A stretch of DNA of 56,084 bases from Rhizobacter sp. Root1221. GTDB taxonomy: Bacteria > Pseudomonadota > Gammaproteobacteria > Burkholderiales > Burkholderiaceae_C. The first letter of the stretch is position 1. The number at the start of each line of letters is the position of its first letter. The notes below the pieces were generated by a model. It was given only the letters and a program-made list of their open reading frames with translations. It searched no databases and was not told the origin of the DNA. This document shows, piece by piece, positions 25,342-32,920 of the stretch. The translations under genes were made by a program, and so were the position numbers. The DNA lies in contig NZ_LMDI01000031.1 in NCBI RefSeq assembly GCF_001425785.1, positions 846-56,929 on the forward strand, read 5' to 3'.

Positions 25342-25943
25342 CGCAGGACCTTCCAGAATTCGCGCGCGCGCTCGCGCCACGTGTGCGGGGCACGCGGGGC
25401 CACCGGGTGGCCCGATCCATTGACGCTGCCGCGCTCGGCGTGCGAGCAGAGCACATCGAGCAGCGCCAGGTCGAGCGCGTTCCACGCCACGGGGACGGGC
25501 GCCGACAACATGTGTTCCTGAATGCGCCGCCGACGGGTGGGCCCGAGGTGGTCGAGCACGGCCTCTCGCCACGGCCACGGCGCCAGGCGCAGCACGCGGG
25601 CCACCAGCACGTCCGATTCGGTCTGCAACGCGGCGCCGATGGACCGCGGCGGCAACTGCCCGAGGCGCTGCACGAGGCGGTCACCTTCGGTCGATGGCAG
25701 CCGCAGGGGTGGCGCCCCGGTGGTCACCGGTGCGAGCACCTCGTCCAGCAAGCGGGGATCGGCGGGAACGCCGAGTTCGGCCAGTTCGGCCAGCAGCTGT
25801 TCGGCCTCCGTCCGCTGCGATGCGGGCAACTGCTGCAGCAGCCAGCCACGGTCGGCCGCGGGCATGGTGTGCAGCAGCAAGGCCGCCTGCCGGGCGCTGG
25901 CCGGCATCGCGAACGCGCCGACGGCGCCCTCGAACCCGCTCAT
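25338..25943 (-). CDS. fliG: C-terminally reduced FliG-like C-ring protein
   Basis: The gene lies between fliF and fliH, where fliG is expected. It encodes only 201 residues against about 330. Residues about 14-70 resemble the FliG N-terminal, FliF-binding domain (ARQAALLLHTMPAADRGWLL, then a helix ending RLLDEVLAP). Residues about 85-145 resemble the middle domain (AALQTESDVLVARVLRLAPW in the place of the FliG LQTEHPQ-type motif). No C-terminal domain with the charged torque-generating helix that meets MotA follows. The protein ends with a short basic tail, EFWKVLR. If correct, it could connect the MS ring to the C-ring without generating torque. The similarity is weak and rests on eye alignment plus gene order. 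Confidence 0.65.
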   Translation of the reverse strand: MSGFEGAVGAFAMPASARQAALLLHTMPAADRGWLLQQLPASQRTEAEQLLAELAELGVPADPRLLDEVLAPVTTGAPPLRLPSTEGDRLVQRLGQLPPRSIGAALQTESDVLVARVLRLAPWPWREAVLDHLGPTRRRRIQEHMLSAPVPVAWNALDLALLDVLCSHAERGSVNGSGHPVAPRAPHTWRERAREFWKVLR

Positions 25944-27382
25944 CCTTCGCTCCGTTCAGCCGAAAGCCACTGGCGCACCTGCACGAGCGCGGCCTGGCGC
26001 TCCGCCTCGGTCATGGGCGGGCGCGCGGCCGCCTGGCGGCCGCGCGACAGCGCCCACGCCAGCAGCACCAGCACCACGACCCCCACCAACACGCCCAGCG
26101 CAGTCACGACCGGCGGAAGGGGCGACGTGCCACCCGGCGCCTCTTCCGCCACAGCCTGCCGCCCCTCTGGCAAGGTCGATGGACCAGGCCCCATCGCGAG
26201 GGCCTCCGGTTCCTGGCGGTTGAGGCCATGCAGGCCGTTGAGCGGCTGCACGACCACCACGTCGCCACGCTCGAGGGACGCCCCGACGGCCGCCGCGACG
26301 AGGGCCTTGGTCTGCTCGATCTGCCCGGCATCCAGCGGCACCTTGATGACGGCGAGGACCTGGAGGCGGCGCACCGAACCGGGTTGCGACACCACCTGCT
26401 CGACACGCCGGCCCACCTGGTAGTCGGTCTCGCGCTGCGAGCTGCCATTGTTGGCACGCGCGCCGTCATTGGACGCGGTTTGCAGGGCGTCTCCCTTGAA
26501 GGTCTCCCGCTCGCGAACGATCACGCCGGTCACCGCTTCACCGGGTTTGACGGGTGGTGCCACGACGTCTTCGGTGGTGGTGCGAACCTGGTTCATGTCG
26601 AGCACGACGTCCACGCTCGCCAGTGCCCGGCCCGGCCCGAATGCGCGGTCCAGCACGTGCGCTGCCTTGGCGGCAAGGTGCTGCTCGATGTCGCGCTTCA
26701 GTTCGAGCTGCGGACCCACCTCGGCCTGGCCGTCACCGGCCGGCGCCGCCACCCGGGTCAACGCGACGCCGGTCTGGTCGACGACGGTGACGTCCTGCGG
26801 GCTCACACCAGCCACCGAGGCCGACACGAGCCGCTGGATGCCTTTCACCTGCTCCGGGCGCAGCGACTGGCCGTGCTTGAGGGCCACCGTGATGGCGGCC
26901 TTCGCCTTGCCCTGCTCCCGCTTGAAGAGGCCCTCTTCCGGGAATGCAAGGTGAACCCGCACCGACTCGACTTCGGCCAGGGACATGATGGTGCGCGTGA
27001 TCTCGCCCTGCAGTGCCCGCTGGTAATTCACCTTCTGCGCGAACTCGGTCATGCCGAAGTCGGTGTTGTTGAAGAGTTCGAACCCCACCGCACCGTGCAG
27101 CGGGATGTCCTTGCTCATCAGCTTGAGCCGGGTCTGGTGCAGCGTGGCCTTGTCCACCAGGATGGACGTGCCGTCGGCGCCCAGCGCGTAGGGCAGTTTC
27201 ATGCGGTCCAGTTCGGCCGTCATGGCCGCCGCATCCTGTGCGGACAGGTTGCCGAACAGCACGTCGCGTTCGGTGCGAAGCAGCCACACCGCGATCGCCA
27301 CCGTGGCCGCCACGATCAGCACGATCCCCGCGACCAGGCTCACCCTGGCGGCCAGGCTCAGGCCTTGCCAAAACGTTTTCAA
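25940..27382 (-). CDS. fliF: Flagellar MS-ring protein FliF
   Basis: FliF builds the inner-membrane MS ring around the export gate. The 480-residue protein has a first membrane helix at about residues 13-34. The conserved ring-building segment follows (LFGNLSAQDAAAMTAELD, LPYALGADGTSILV, GFELFNNTDFGMTEFAQKVNYQ), with RVHLAFPEEGLFKREQ after it. A second membrane helix is near 428-446 and the cytoplasmic tail is short (MTEAERQAALVQVRQWL), the segment that binds FliG. The start codon is TTG with GGGGAG upstream. It is about 70 residues shorter than standard FliF, mostly in the periplasmic C-terminal half. Confidence 0.95.
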   Translation of the reverse strand: MKTFWQGLSLAARVSLVAGIVLIVAATVAIAVWLLRTERDVLFGNLSAQDAAAMTAELDRMKLPYALGADGTSILVDKATLHQTRLKLMSKDIPLHGAVGFELFNNTDFGMTEFAQKVNYQRALQGEITRTIMSLAEVESVRVHLAFPEEGLFKREQGKAKAAITVALKHGQSLRPEQVKGIQRLVSASVAGVSPQDVTVVDQTGVALTRVAAPAGDGQAEVGPQLELKRDIEQHLAAKAAHVLDRAFGPGRALASVDVVLDMNQVRTTTEDVVAPPVKPGEAVTGVIVRERETFKGDALQTASNDGARANNGSSQRETDYQVGRRVEQVVSQPGSVRRLQVLAVIKVPLDAGQIEQTKALVAAAVGASLERGDVVVVQPLNGLHGLNRQEPEALAMGPGPSTLPEGRQAVAEEAPGGTSPLPPVVTALGVLVGVVVLVLLAWALSRGRQAAARPPMTEAERQAALVQVRQWLSAERSEG

Positions 27383-27437
27383 CTCTCGCTCCCCATTCGA
27401 TTCAAGACGGTCCCCATCACCAGCACGGCCGGTGCGA

Positions 27438-27755
27438 TCACACCTGCATCCGCATCATTTCCTGGTACGACTCGAGCAGCCGGTTGCGCACCTGCAGCAT
27501 CAGCTGGAAGGACATGCGGCTTTCCTCCATGCGCAGCATCACCTGGTGCAGGTTGTCGACATTGCCGGTGGCCAGCGACTGCAGGTCCGCCTGGGTGACG
27601 TTCAACTGCGCGCTGACCTGCTGCAACCCGTTCGACACGAGGTTCCCGAACGACGTGGGGGCCGCTCCGCCAACGCCCGCCACGCCAGCGGGCATCGCCG
27701 CCTCCAGCGAAGGCAGCTGGATCGCCGCCACCGGCGCGATGAAAGCGGCGGTCAC
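27438..27755 (-). CDS. fliE: Flagellar MS ring-rod adaptor FliE
   Basis: FliE links the MS ring to the proximal rod and is the first protein exported. The 105-residue product has the typical C-terminal half: VDNLHQVMLRMEESRMSFQL, then LQVRNRLLESYQEMMRMQV. The start is a GTG overlapping the flgC stop by four bases (GTGA), with GGAGGTG upstream. The family length is 100-110 residues. Confidence 0.93.
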   Translation of the reverse strand: MTAAFIAPVAAIQLPSLEAAMPAGVAGVGGAAPTSFGNLVSNGLQQVSAQLNVTQADLQSLATGNVDNLHQVMLRMEESRMSFQLMLQVRNRLLESYQEMMRMQV

Positions 27756-28195
27756 GAGGCACCTCCGATTTCCAGCGCCTTGACGGCCATCGCACGGGCG
27801 GTGTTCATGGCCACCACGTTGGCCTCGTAGGCGCGCGAAGCGCTCAACATCGTCATCATCTCCGTGGCCGGATCCACGCCGGGATAGGAGACATAGCCAC
27901 GCGCGTCCGCCTGCGGGTGGCCCGGATCGAGCACGGCGCGAACCGCCCTGCCGCTGGGCTCGACGAGGCTGGTCGGGCCAGCCAGCCCCTGGCCGACGAG
28001 TGACGAGAACCCGTTGCCGTCCATCGACTGCACGCCGAGCGCCGACTGGGCTGTCACCCGCAGCGGCTGGAAGCCCTTGCCGTCGGCCGACAGGACGGTG
28101 TTCGCGTTGGCGATGTTGAGCGCGGCCACCTCGACGCGCAGGCGTTCGACGTCCATGCCCGTGGCACTGATGGCAAAGGATTGGGAGTAGTTCAT
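27752..28195 (-). CDS. flgC: Flagellar proximal rod protein FlgC
   Basis: The 147-residue protein has the FlgC N-terminus (FAISATGMDVERLRVEVAAL, then NIANANTV). It has the FlgC segment ARGYVSYPGVDPATEMMTM and the C-terminal helix SASRAYEANVVAMNTARAMA. The length is slightly above the usual 134. Together with FlgB and FlgF it forms the proximal rod that crosses the periplasm. It lies 20 bases after flgB. Confidence 0.95.
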   Translation of the reverse strand: MNYSQSFAISATGMDVERLRVEVAALNIANANTVLSADGKGFQPLRVTAQSALGVQSMDGNGFSSLVGQGLAGPTSLVEPSGRAVRAVLDPGHPQADARGYVSYPGVDPATEMMTMLSASRAYEANVVAMNTARAMAVKALEIGGAS

Positions 28196-28215
28196 GGCAG
28201 GTCTTATCGGTTGGC

Positions 28216-28590
28216 TCAGCGTTTGCCTTCAGTGACGGCACTGGCAAGAATGCCGAGATGGCGGCTCAATCCGCGCACCAGGGCCTGGTAGTGCAGGCTG
28301 TTCTCGGCCATGGCGGCCACTTCCGTATCGACGTGGACGTCGCGCGGCTGGCCAGCGGGGTTCAGGTCGGGTTCGATGCGCACCTGCAGTTCGGGTGCGA
28401 GGGCGCGCGCCGCACCCTGCGCCGCACGCAGGTTGTCGGCCAGGTGCGCCTCGAAGCTGGCCCGCCGGGGCACGAAGCCCACCGTGCCTGCGTTGGCGAT
28501 GTTCGTGGCGATGACCTGCTGGCGCACCGTCGCCGCATCGAGTGCGAGCGACAGCGAGGCGGTCGTGATGGCTTCCACGCCTGGGTTCAT
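28216..28590 (-). CDS. flgB: Flagellar proximal rod protein FlgB
   Basis: The 124-residue protein carries the rod signature VRQQVIATNIANAGTVGFVP, in which the usual NxANxxTPG pattern reads NIANAGTVG. It ends with VDTEVAAMAENSLHYQALVR, the FlgB C-terminal helix. AGAGGAA precedes the ATG. It is somewhat shorter than the typical 130-138 residues. FlgB joins FliE and FlgC at the base of the rod. Confidence 0.93.
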   Translation of the reverse strand: MNPGVEAITTASLSLALDAATVRQQVIATNIANAGTVGFVPRRASFEAHLADNLRAAQGAARALAPELQVRIEPDLNPAGQPRDVHVDTEVAAMAENSLHYQALVRGLSRHLGILASAVTEGKR

Positions 28591-28618
28591 GATGGGAGTT
28601 CCTCTGGGAATGGGGAGA

Positions 28619-29767
28619 TCACTGGACCACGAGGTCCGCGTGCAGGGCCCCCGCGGCCTTGACGGCGCGCAGGATAGAGATGATGTCGCGCGTGCTGGTG
28701 CGCATGCGGGCGAGCGATTGGACGAGGTCGGCCACGGTGTTGTTCGCCATGACGAAGCCGGTGCCGCTGCCTTCGGTCACCTCCAGGCGGCTATTGGTCA
28801 CCACGGCCGTGCGCACGCCGGCCGACGGCCGGCTGAGCAGCGAGGGCTGCGACACGGTGGTTTCCGCATCGATGGACACTCGCAGCTCGCCGTGGGCCAC
28901 GGCCACCTTGGAGATGCGCACGTCACCACCGGCCACCACGGTGCCGGTGCGTTCGTTGATGACCACGCGCGCACGCCGATCGGGTTCGACCATCACGTTC
29001 TCGAGGCGCGACAGGAACGCCACCGGGTGCCCCCGTTGCCCATCGGGAATGCGCACGTCGATGCCGGAGGCGTCGCGCGCTTCGGCGAGGTTGCCTCCCA
29101 GCTGGGCGTTGATGGCCGCCGCGACGCGGTTCGCGGTGGTGTAGTCGGCATCGTGCAGCACGAACGTGACGTTCTGCTGGTCGTCGTGCGTTGCCGTTCG
29201 CAAGCCGACCTCCACCGTGGCGCCGCCAGGCACCGCCCCCACCGTCGGGTGGTTTTTCTGGACCACGTTGCCGTTGGCGTCGTAGCGGTAGCCGCCCACG
29301 GACAGCGGCCCCTGTGCCAGCGCGTAGATGCGCCCGTTGGCCGCCTTCAGCGGCGTGAGCAGCAAGGTGCCGCCCACGAGGCTGCGGGCGTCGCCGGCCG
29401 ACGTCACCCCGATGTCGAGCGTGTCGCCTTCGCGTGCGAACACCGGCAGCGCCGCCGTGACCATGACCACGGCCACGTTGCGGCTCTGGATCTGGTCTGC
29501 CGACACCGACAGGTTGAACTGCGAGAGCACGTTCGCCATGGCTTGGCGGGTGGTGCGGTTGGTGGGTGAGTCGCCGGTGCCGGCCAGGCCGGTGACGATG
29601 CCGTAGCCGATCAACGCGTTGTCGCGCCACCCCTGGATCTTGCCCAGGTCCTTGACGCGGATGGCGTCACTCGACCGCCCACCCGCCGGCGTGGCGGCCG
29701 CGCACGGCACCACCAAGGCCGCAGCCAGCAGGAGAACGCCCGTGAGTTGTTGCAGGAAGGTGCGCAT
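28619..29767 (-). CDS. flgI: Flagellar P-ring protein FlgI
   Basis: FlgI forms the bushing in the peptidoglycan layer. The 382-residue protein has a Sec signal peptide (MRTFLQQLTGVLLLAAALVV, cut near CAAA). The highly conserved FlgI body follows: IRVKDLGKIQGWRDNALIGY, GLAGTGDS, NVAVVMVTAALP, GDTLDIGVTSAGDARSLVGG and LTPLKAANGRIYALAQGPL. The ATG shares its A with the TGA of flgH. FlgI is normally exported by Sec and assembled with the help of FlgA, which is encoded two genes upstream. Confidence 0.96.
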   Translation of the reverse strand: MRTFLQQLTGVLLLAAALVVPCAAATPAGGRSSDAIRVKDLGKIQGWRDNALIGYGIVTGLAGTGDSPTNRTTRQAMANVLSQFNLSVSADQIQSRNVAVVMVTAALPVFAREGDTLDIGVTSAGDARSLVGGTLLLTPLKAANGRIYALAQGPLSVGGYRYDANGNVVQKNHPTVGAVPGGATVEVGLRTATHDDQQNVTFVLHDADYTTANRVAAAINAQLGGNLAEARDASGIDVRIPDGQRGHPVAFLSRLENVMVEPDRRARVVINERTGTVVAGGDVRISKVAVAHGELRVSIDAETTVSQPSLLSRPSAGVRTAVVTNSRLEVTEGSGTGFVMANNTVADLVQSLARMRTSTRDIISILRAVKAAGALHADLVVQ

Positions 29768-30342
29768 CACAGCCCCACGAAATCCAGCGCCTTGCGCCAC
29801 CAGGCAGGCTTCTGCCGTTCGGCAAGCTCACCTTCACCAACGTAGGTGATCTTCGCGTCGGCCAGCCGGGACGAGACCACGACGTTGTTCTCGGCGATGT
29901 CCTGCGGCCGCACACGCCCCTCGACATTGATGCGTTGCTGCTCGTCGTTGATGAGCAGCAACTGCTCGCCGGCCACCTGGAGGTCGCCGTTGGGCAGCAC
30001 TTCCTTGACCGTCACGGTGAGCTGGGCGAGCAGCTTGCCGGAACGCGTGGTGCGCCCCCCGCCGTCGAACTCACCACCGGCCCCGATCCCCACGGACACC
30101 GTGGGTACGTGCGCCCGGGTCAGATCCGCACTCAGCTCGTTCTTTCGCCGCGTGCCGGTGTCCGCGTTCGCCGTGGCAGCGGAGTTCTCGAGGACCTGCA
30201 CGGTCAGCGCATCACCGACGCGGTAGGCGCGTGTGTCGCTGGCCAACGCGCGGTAGGACTTCTCGTCATACAGGCTCTGAGACACCGCCGATGCAGCGAA
30301 ACCCGCCAACAGCAAGGCGGCAAGGATCCGTCGATTCTTCAT
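29767..30342 (-). CDS. flgH: Flagellar L-ring protein FlgH lacking a lipobox
   Basis: FlgH builds the outer-membrane L ring and is normally a lipoprotein. The 191-residue product keeps the FlgH core (AYRVGDALTVQVLENSAATA, LTVTVKEVLPNGDLQVAGEQ, INVEGRVRPQDIAENNVVVS, ADAKITYVGEGEL). Its signal peptide is MKNRRILAALLLAGFAASAV-SQS. The protein contains no cysteine at all, so there is no lipobox and it cannot be lipidated. It would be cut by signal peptidase I instead. The start is supported by a TGGAGT upstream and overlap with flgA. How the ring is held in the outer membrane without lipid is an open question. Confidence 0.93.
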   Translation of the reverse strand: MKNRRILAALLLAGFAASAVSQSLYDEKSYRALASDTRAYRVGDALTVQVLENSAATANADTGTRRKNELSADLTRAHVPTVSVGIGAGGEFDGGGRTTRSGKLLAQLTVTVKEVLPNGDLQVAGEQLLLINDEQQRINVEGRVRPQDIAENNVVVSSRLADAKITYVGEGELAERQKPAWWRKALDFVGL

Positions 30343-31313
30343 GGTTTCAACTCCACTTGGTTCAGTCCGATCACCCACGCCGACACGGGCGCAGACGCGG
30401 ATGGCACACGCACCAGCACCTGCTGGCCGGGTTGACCGTCCTGCAAGGCTTCGGCCGTTGTTTCGAGCGTGATCGCACCGGAGCGGCTGAGCAGGCGCAC
30501 CCGCTGGCCCCGGCTCACCCGCGGCTCTGGTTCGACGTGCGCCGAGGTCAGCACCTGGCCCGCCAGCAATGGCCGGCGAAGGCGCAGCCCGGACGTGGAC
30601 TGGTCGGCCGCCAGCGGCGCCGAGGACAGGCCGGCCAGCTCGGTCTCCTGCAGCACCAGGGCATCGCCGTCGATGCGTTGCTGGGCGCGAACGTCGCGCC
30701 GGGCCACCCAGGCCGGGCCGATCCACCGGACCCGCAGGGTGACCGGAACCGATCGGGCAAAAACACCGTCGGCCCAGATGTCCACCGGCAACTGCATGCG
30801 GCGCTCCACCGGCTGGCCTTCGGCCATGGCGTGAGCTTTGAGTTCAATGCGGCCCGGGGGCACCGCCCACGCCGCGGTGCCGCACACTGGCGAGACCTGG
30901 GCCGTGCCCCTCGACGTGCCCAGCCAGTCGGTCAACGCCGATTGCGCGGCACGGCACACTTCGTCTGCCGGCACCCACTGGCTTGCGCGTTCCACGCGCA
31001 CGGCCGCGGCCCCGGTCCACTCGTACACACCCGTCCGTCCATCCGCCCGCTGCAGCCACCGCTCGATCTGGGCCCGCTCGAGCCGGAGCACCTCCCCGAC
31101 GCGGGGCCCGCTGCCGAGGTTCAGTGCCGCCGCGGCCTGCACCTGCTCGCGGTCGTCGCCAACCACCCGCGCCACGTCGCCCAGGCGCACGTGCGTGGCG
31201 TTCACAGCCACCTGCGGCAAAAGTTCAAGGCGCACCGGCGCCGCCCACGCGAGCGCGGGCAGCGCCAGCCAGGCCAGCGCTGCTGCCAGCCGCGAAACCG
31301 GGGAGGCTGTCAT
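30339..31313 (-). CDS. flgA: P-ring assembly chaperone FlgA
   Basis: The 324-residue periplasmic protein has a signal peptide (MTASPVSRLAAALAWLALPA-LAWA). It has an N-terminal domain including VRLGDVARVVGD. The C-terminal SAF-type domain carries WVARRDVRAQQRIDGDALVL, LRRPLLAGQVLTSAHVEPEP, GQRVRLLSRSGAITLETTAEA and GQQVLVRVPSA, typical FlgA features. It is longer than E. coli FlgA (219) but similar to other betaproteobacterial forms. Its ATG shares a base with the flgG stop, and its end overlaps flgH by four bases, placing the ring proteins and their chaperone together. Confidence 0.92.
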   Translation of the reverse strand: MTASPVSRLAAALAWLALPALAWAAPVRLELLPQVAVNATHVRLGDVARVVGDDREQVQAAAALNLGSGPRVGEVLRLERAQIERWLQRADGRTGVYEWTGAAAVRVERASQWVPADEVCRAAQSALTDWLGTSRGTAQVSPVCGTAAWAVPPGRIELKAHAMAEGQPVERRMQLPVDIWADGVFARSVPVTLRVRWIGPAWVARRDVRAQQRIDGDALVLQETELAGLSSAPLAADQSTSGLRLRRPLLAGQVLTSAHVEPEPRVSRGQRVRLLSRSGAITLETTAEALQDGQPGQQVLVRVPSASAPVSAWVIGLNQVELKP

Positions 31314-32104
31314 CAGCGCCTGAGGCTGTTGACCATGCCCAGCATCTCGTCCGATGCCTGCACGACCTTCACGCTCGCCTCGTACGCCCGCTGGGCCACC
31401 ATCAGGTTGACCATCTCGTCGACCAGCTTGACGTTCGAGCCTTCGAGGTACCCCTGCCGCACCGTGCCCATGGCGTCCTCGCCCGCCCGGCCGGCGATGG
31501 GGTCGCCCGAGATGGCGGTGGGCCGGTATTCGTTGTCGCCCCGCGACTGCAGGCCTGCGGTGTTCGTGAACCGCACCAGGTCGAGTTGGCCCAGTTCGAC
31601 GGCTGTGGTCTGGTCGGGCATGCGCACCAGCACCTTGCCGTCCTGGCTCACGGTCAGAGACTGTGCCGTCTCGGGAATGGCGATGGCCGGCTTCAACGGG
31701 TGCCCGGCCTGCGTGGAGAGGAGGCCGTCCGGGCCCACCTTGAACGACCCGCCACGCGTGAAGGCCGACGTCCCGTCCGGCAACGTGACCTCGAAGAAGC
31801 CCTCCCCCGAAATGGCGAGGTCGTAGGCTGAATCGGTCTTCTTGATGTCACCCGTCTCGAACACCTTGGTGATGCCCACGACGCCAACACCCACCCCGGC
31901 ACGCGACACGTCGTCCGCGCCGGCCAGCGAAGGCACGTCACCCGACGACACACGGCTGGCCTCGCGCGCGATCAGGTCGACGAAGCTGACCCGTGCGCGC
32001 TTGTAGCCCACGGTGTTCACGTTGGCCAGGTTGTTGGCGACGGCGTCGACGTTCATCTGCTGGGCGTGCATGCCCGTGGCACCGATGTAGAGGGAATCGA
32101 ACAT
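31313..32104 (-). CDS. flgG: Flagellar distal rod protein FlgG
   Basis: The 263-residue length is standard. It begins MFDSLYIGATGMHAQQMNVD with VANNLANVNTVGYK, the rod/hook family signature. It continues with YDLAISGEGFFEVTLPDG and ends with LEGSNVKLVDEMVNLMVAQR and AYEASVKVVQASDEMLG, the FlgG C-terminal helix. FlgG forms the long drive-shaft section that passes through the P and L rings, so the encoded structure spans the whole envelope. Confidence 0.96.
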   Translation of the reverse strand: MFDSLYIGATGMHAQQMNVDAVANNLANVNTVGYKRARVSFVDLIAREASRVSSGDVPSLAGADDVSRAGVGVGVVGITKVFETGDIKKTDSAYDLAISGEGFFEVTLPDGTSAFTRGGSFKVGPDGLLSTQAGHPLKPAIAIPETAQSLTVSQDGKVLVRMPDQTTAVELGQLDLVRFTNTAGLQSRGDNEYRPTAISGDPIAGRAGEDAMGTVRQGYLEGSNVKLVDEMVNLMVAQRAYEASVKVVQASDEMLGMVNSLRR

Positions 32105-32139
32105 GGAGATCCTTGCGAAATGCGGGAATGCGTGGGTGA

Positions 32140-32895
32140 TCAGGCGTCGCCGAGCTTGCGGATGGCCGAGCCCACGAGGTCGTCGTAGCCCTGCACGATG
32201 CGTTGCATGGATTCGAAACGCCGCATGGTCTGCATCAGCTCGACCATCTCCCGCGCCTGCTGGACGTTCGAGTTCTCGAGGAAGCCCTGGCGAACGTCGA
32301 TGTCGGCTTCAGACACCAGTGACGGACTCCTGCCCTCGGCGAACAAGCCGCCATCGAGAGGTGTGAGCGCCTGGCCGGGCTCGAAGGCCACGACCTTCAG
32401 GCGGTCGACCACCCGGCCGTTGTCGGTGACATTGCCTTTCGCGTCGATGGTGACACCACTGCCACTCACGACGATGTCGCCGGCCTGGCCTTGCACCGGC
32501 AGGCCCTGCATGGTGACGAGCCGCCCGCGGGCGTCCAGCTGGAATTCACCCTGGCGGGTGTAGGCAAGGCCCTCCGGCATCTGCACTTCGAGGTAACCGT
32601 CGCCAGCGAGCGCCACATCGAGGCTGCGGCCCGTGGCCCGCAGGGTGCCCGAGCGCATGTCGCGCACCAGTTCGAAGGGCTGCGCGGTTTGTGCGGTGGC
32701 GCCACCTTCCGGCGACGCGGCCACGCCCATCATCGCCTGCGCGAACGACGGCACGATGGCGTGTTCGGCGCGGCTGACCAGCAGTTGCCGCTTGTAGCCG
32801 GGGGTGGTGACGTTGGCCAGGTTCGTGCCCACCTGTTCGAGGCGGGCCACGTCCTGCTGCATCGACCGCAGCGCAATGGCGAGTACTTCTTGCAT
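32140..32895 (-). CDS. flgF: Flagellar proximal rod protein FlgF
   Basis: The 251-residue protein has a rod signature at its N-terminus (RLEQVGTNLANVTTPGYKRQ). It has the FlgF/G segment LDVALAGDGYLEVQMPEGLA and YTRQGEFQLDARGRLVTMQG. It ends in a helix with LENSNVQQAREMVELMQTMR. The start MQEVLAIALRSMQQDVARLE fits the family; an upstream in-frame ATG would add a non-homologous segment reaching into the flhA end. Spacing from flhA is 25 bases. Confidence 0.93.
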   Translation of the reverse strand: MQEVLAIALRSMQQDVARLEQVGTNLANVTTPGYKRQLLVSRAEHAIVPSFAQAMMGVAASPEGGATAQTAQPFELVRDMRSGTLRATGRSLDVALAGDGYLEVQMPEGLAYTRQGEFQLDARGRLVTMQGLPVQGQAGDIVVSGSGVTIDAKGNVTDNGRVVDRLKVVAFEPGQALTPLDGGLFAEGRSPSLVSEADIDVRQGFLENSNVQQAREMVELMQTMRRFESMQRIVQGYDDLVGSAIRKLGDA

Positions 32896-32920
32896 CTTGG
32901 TTCCTGGATGAAGGCCGCGG

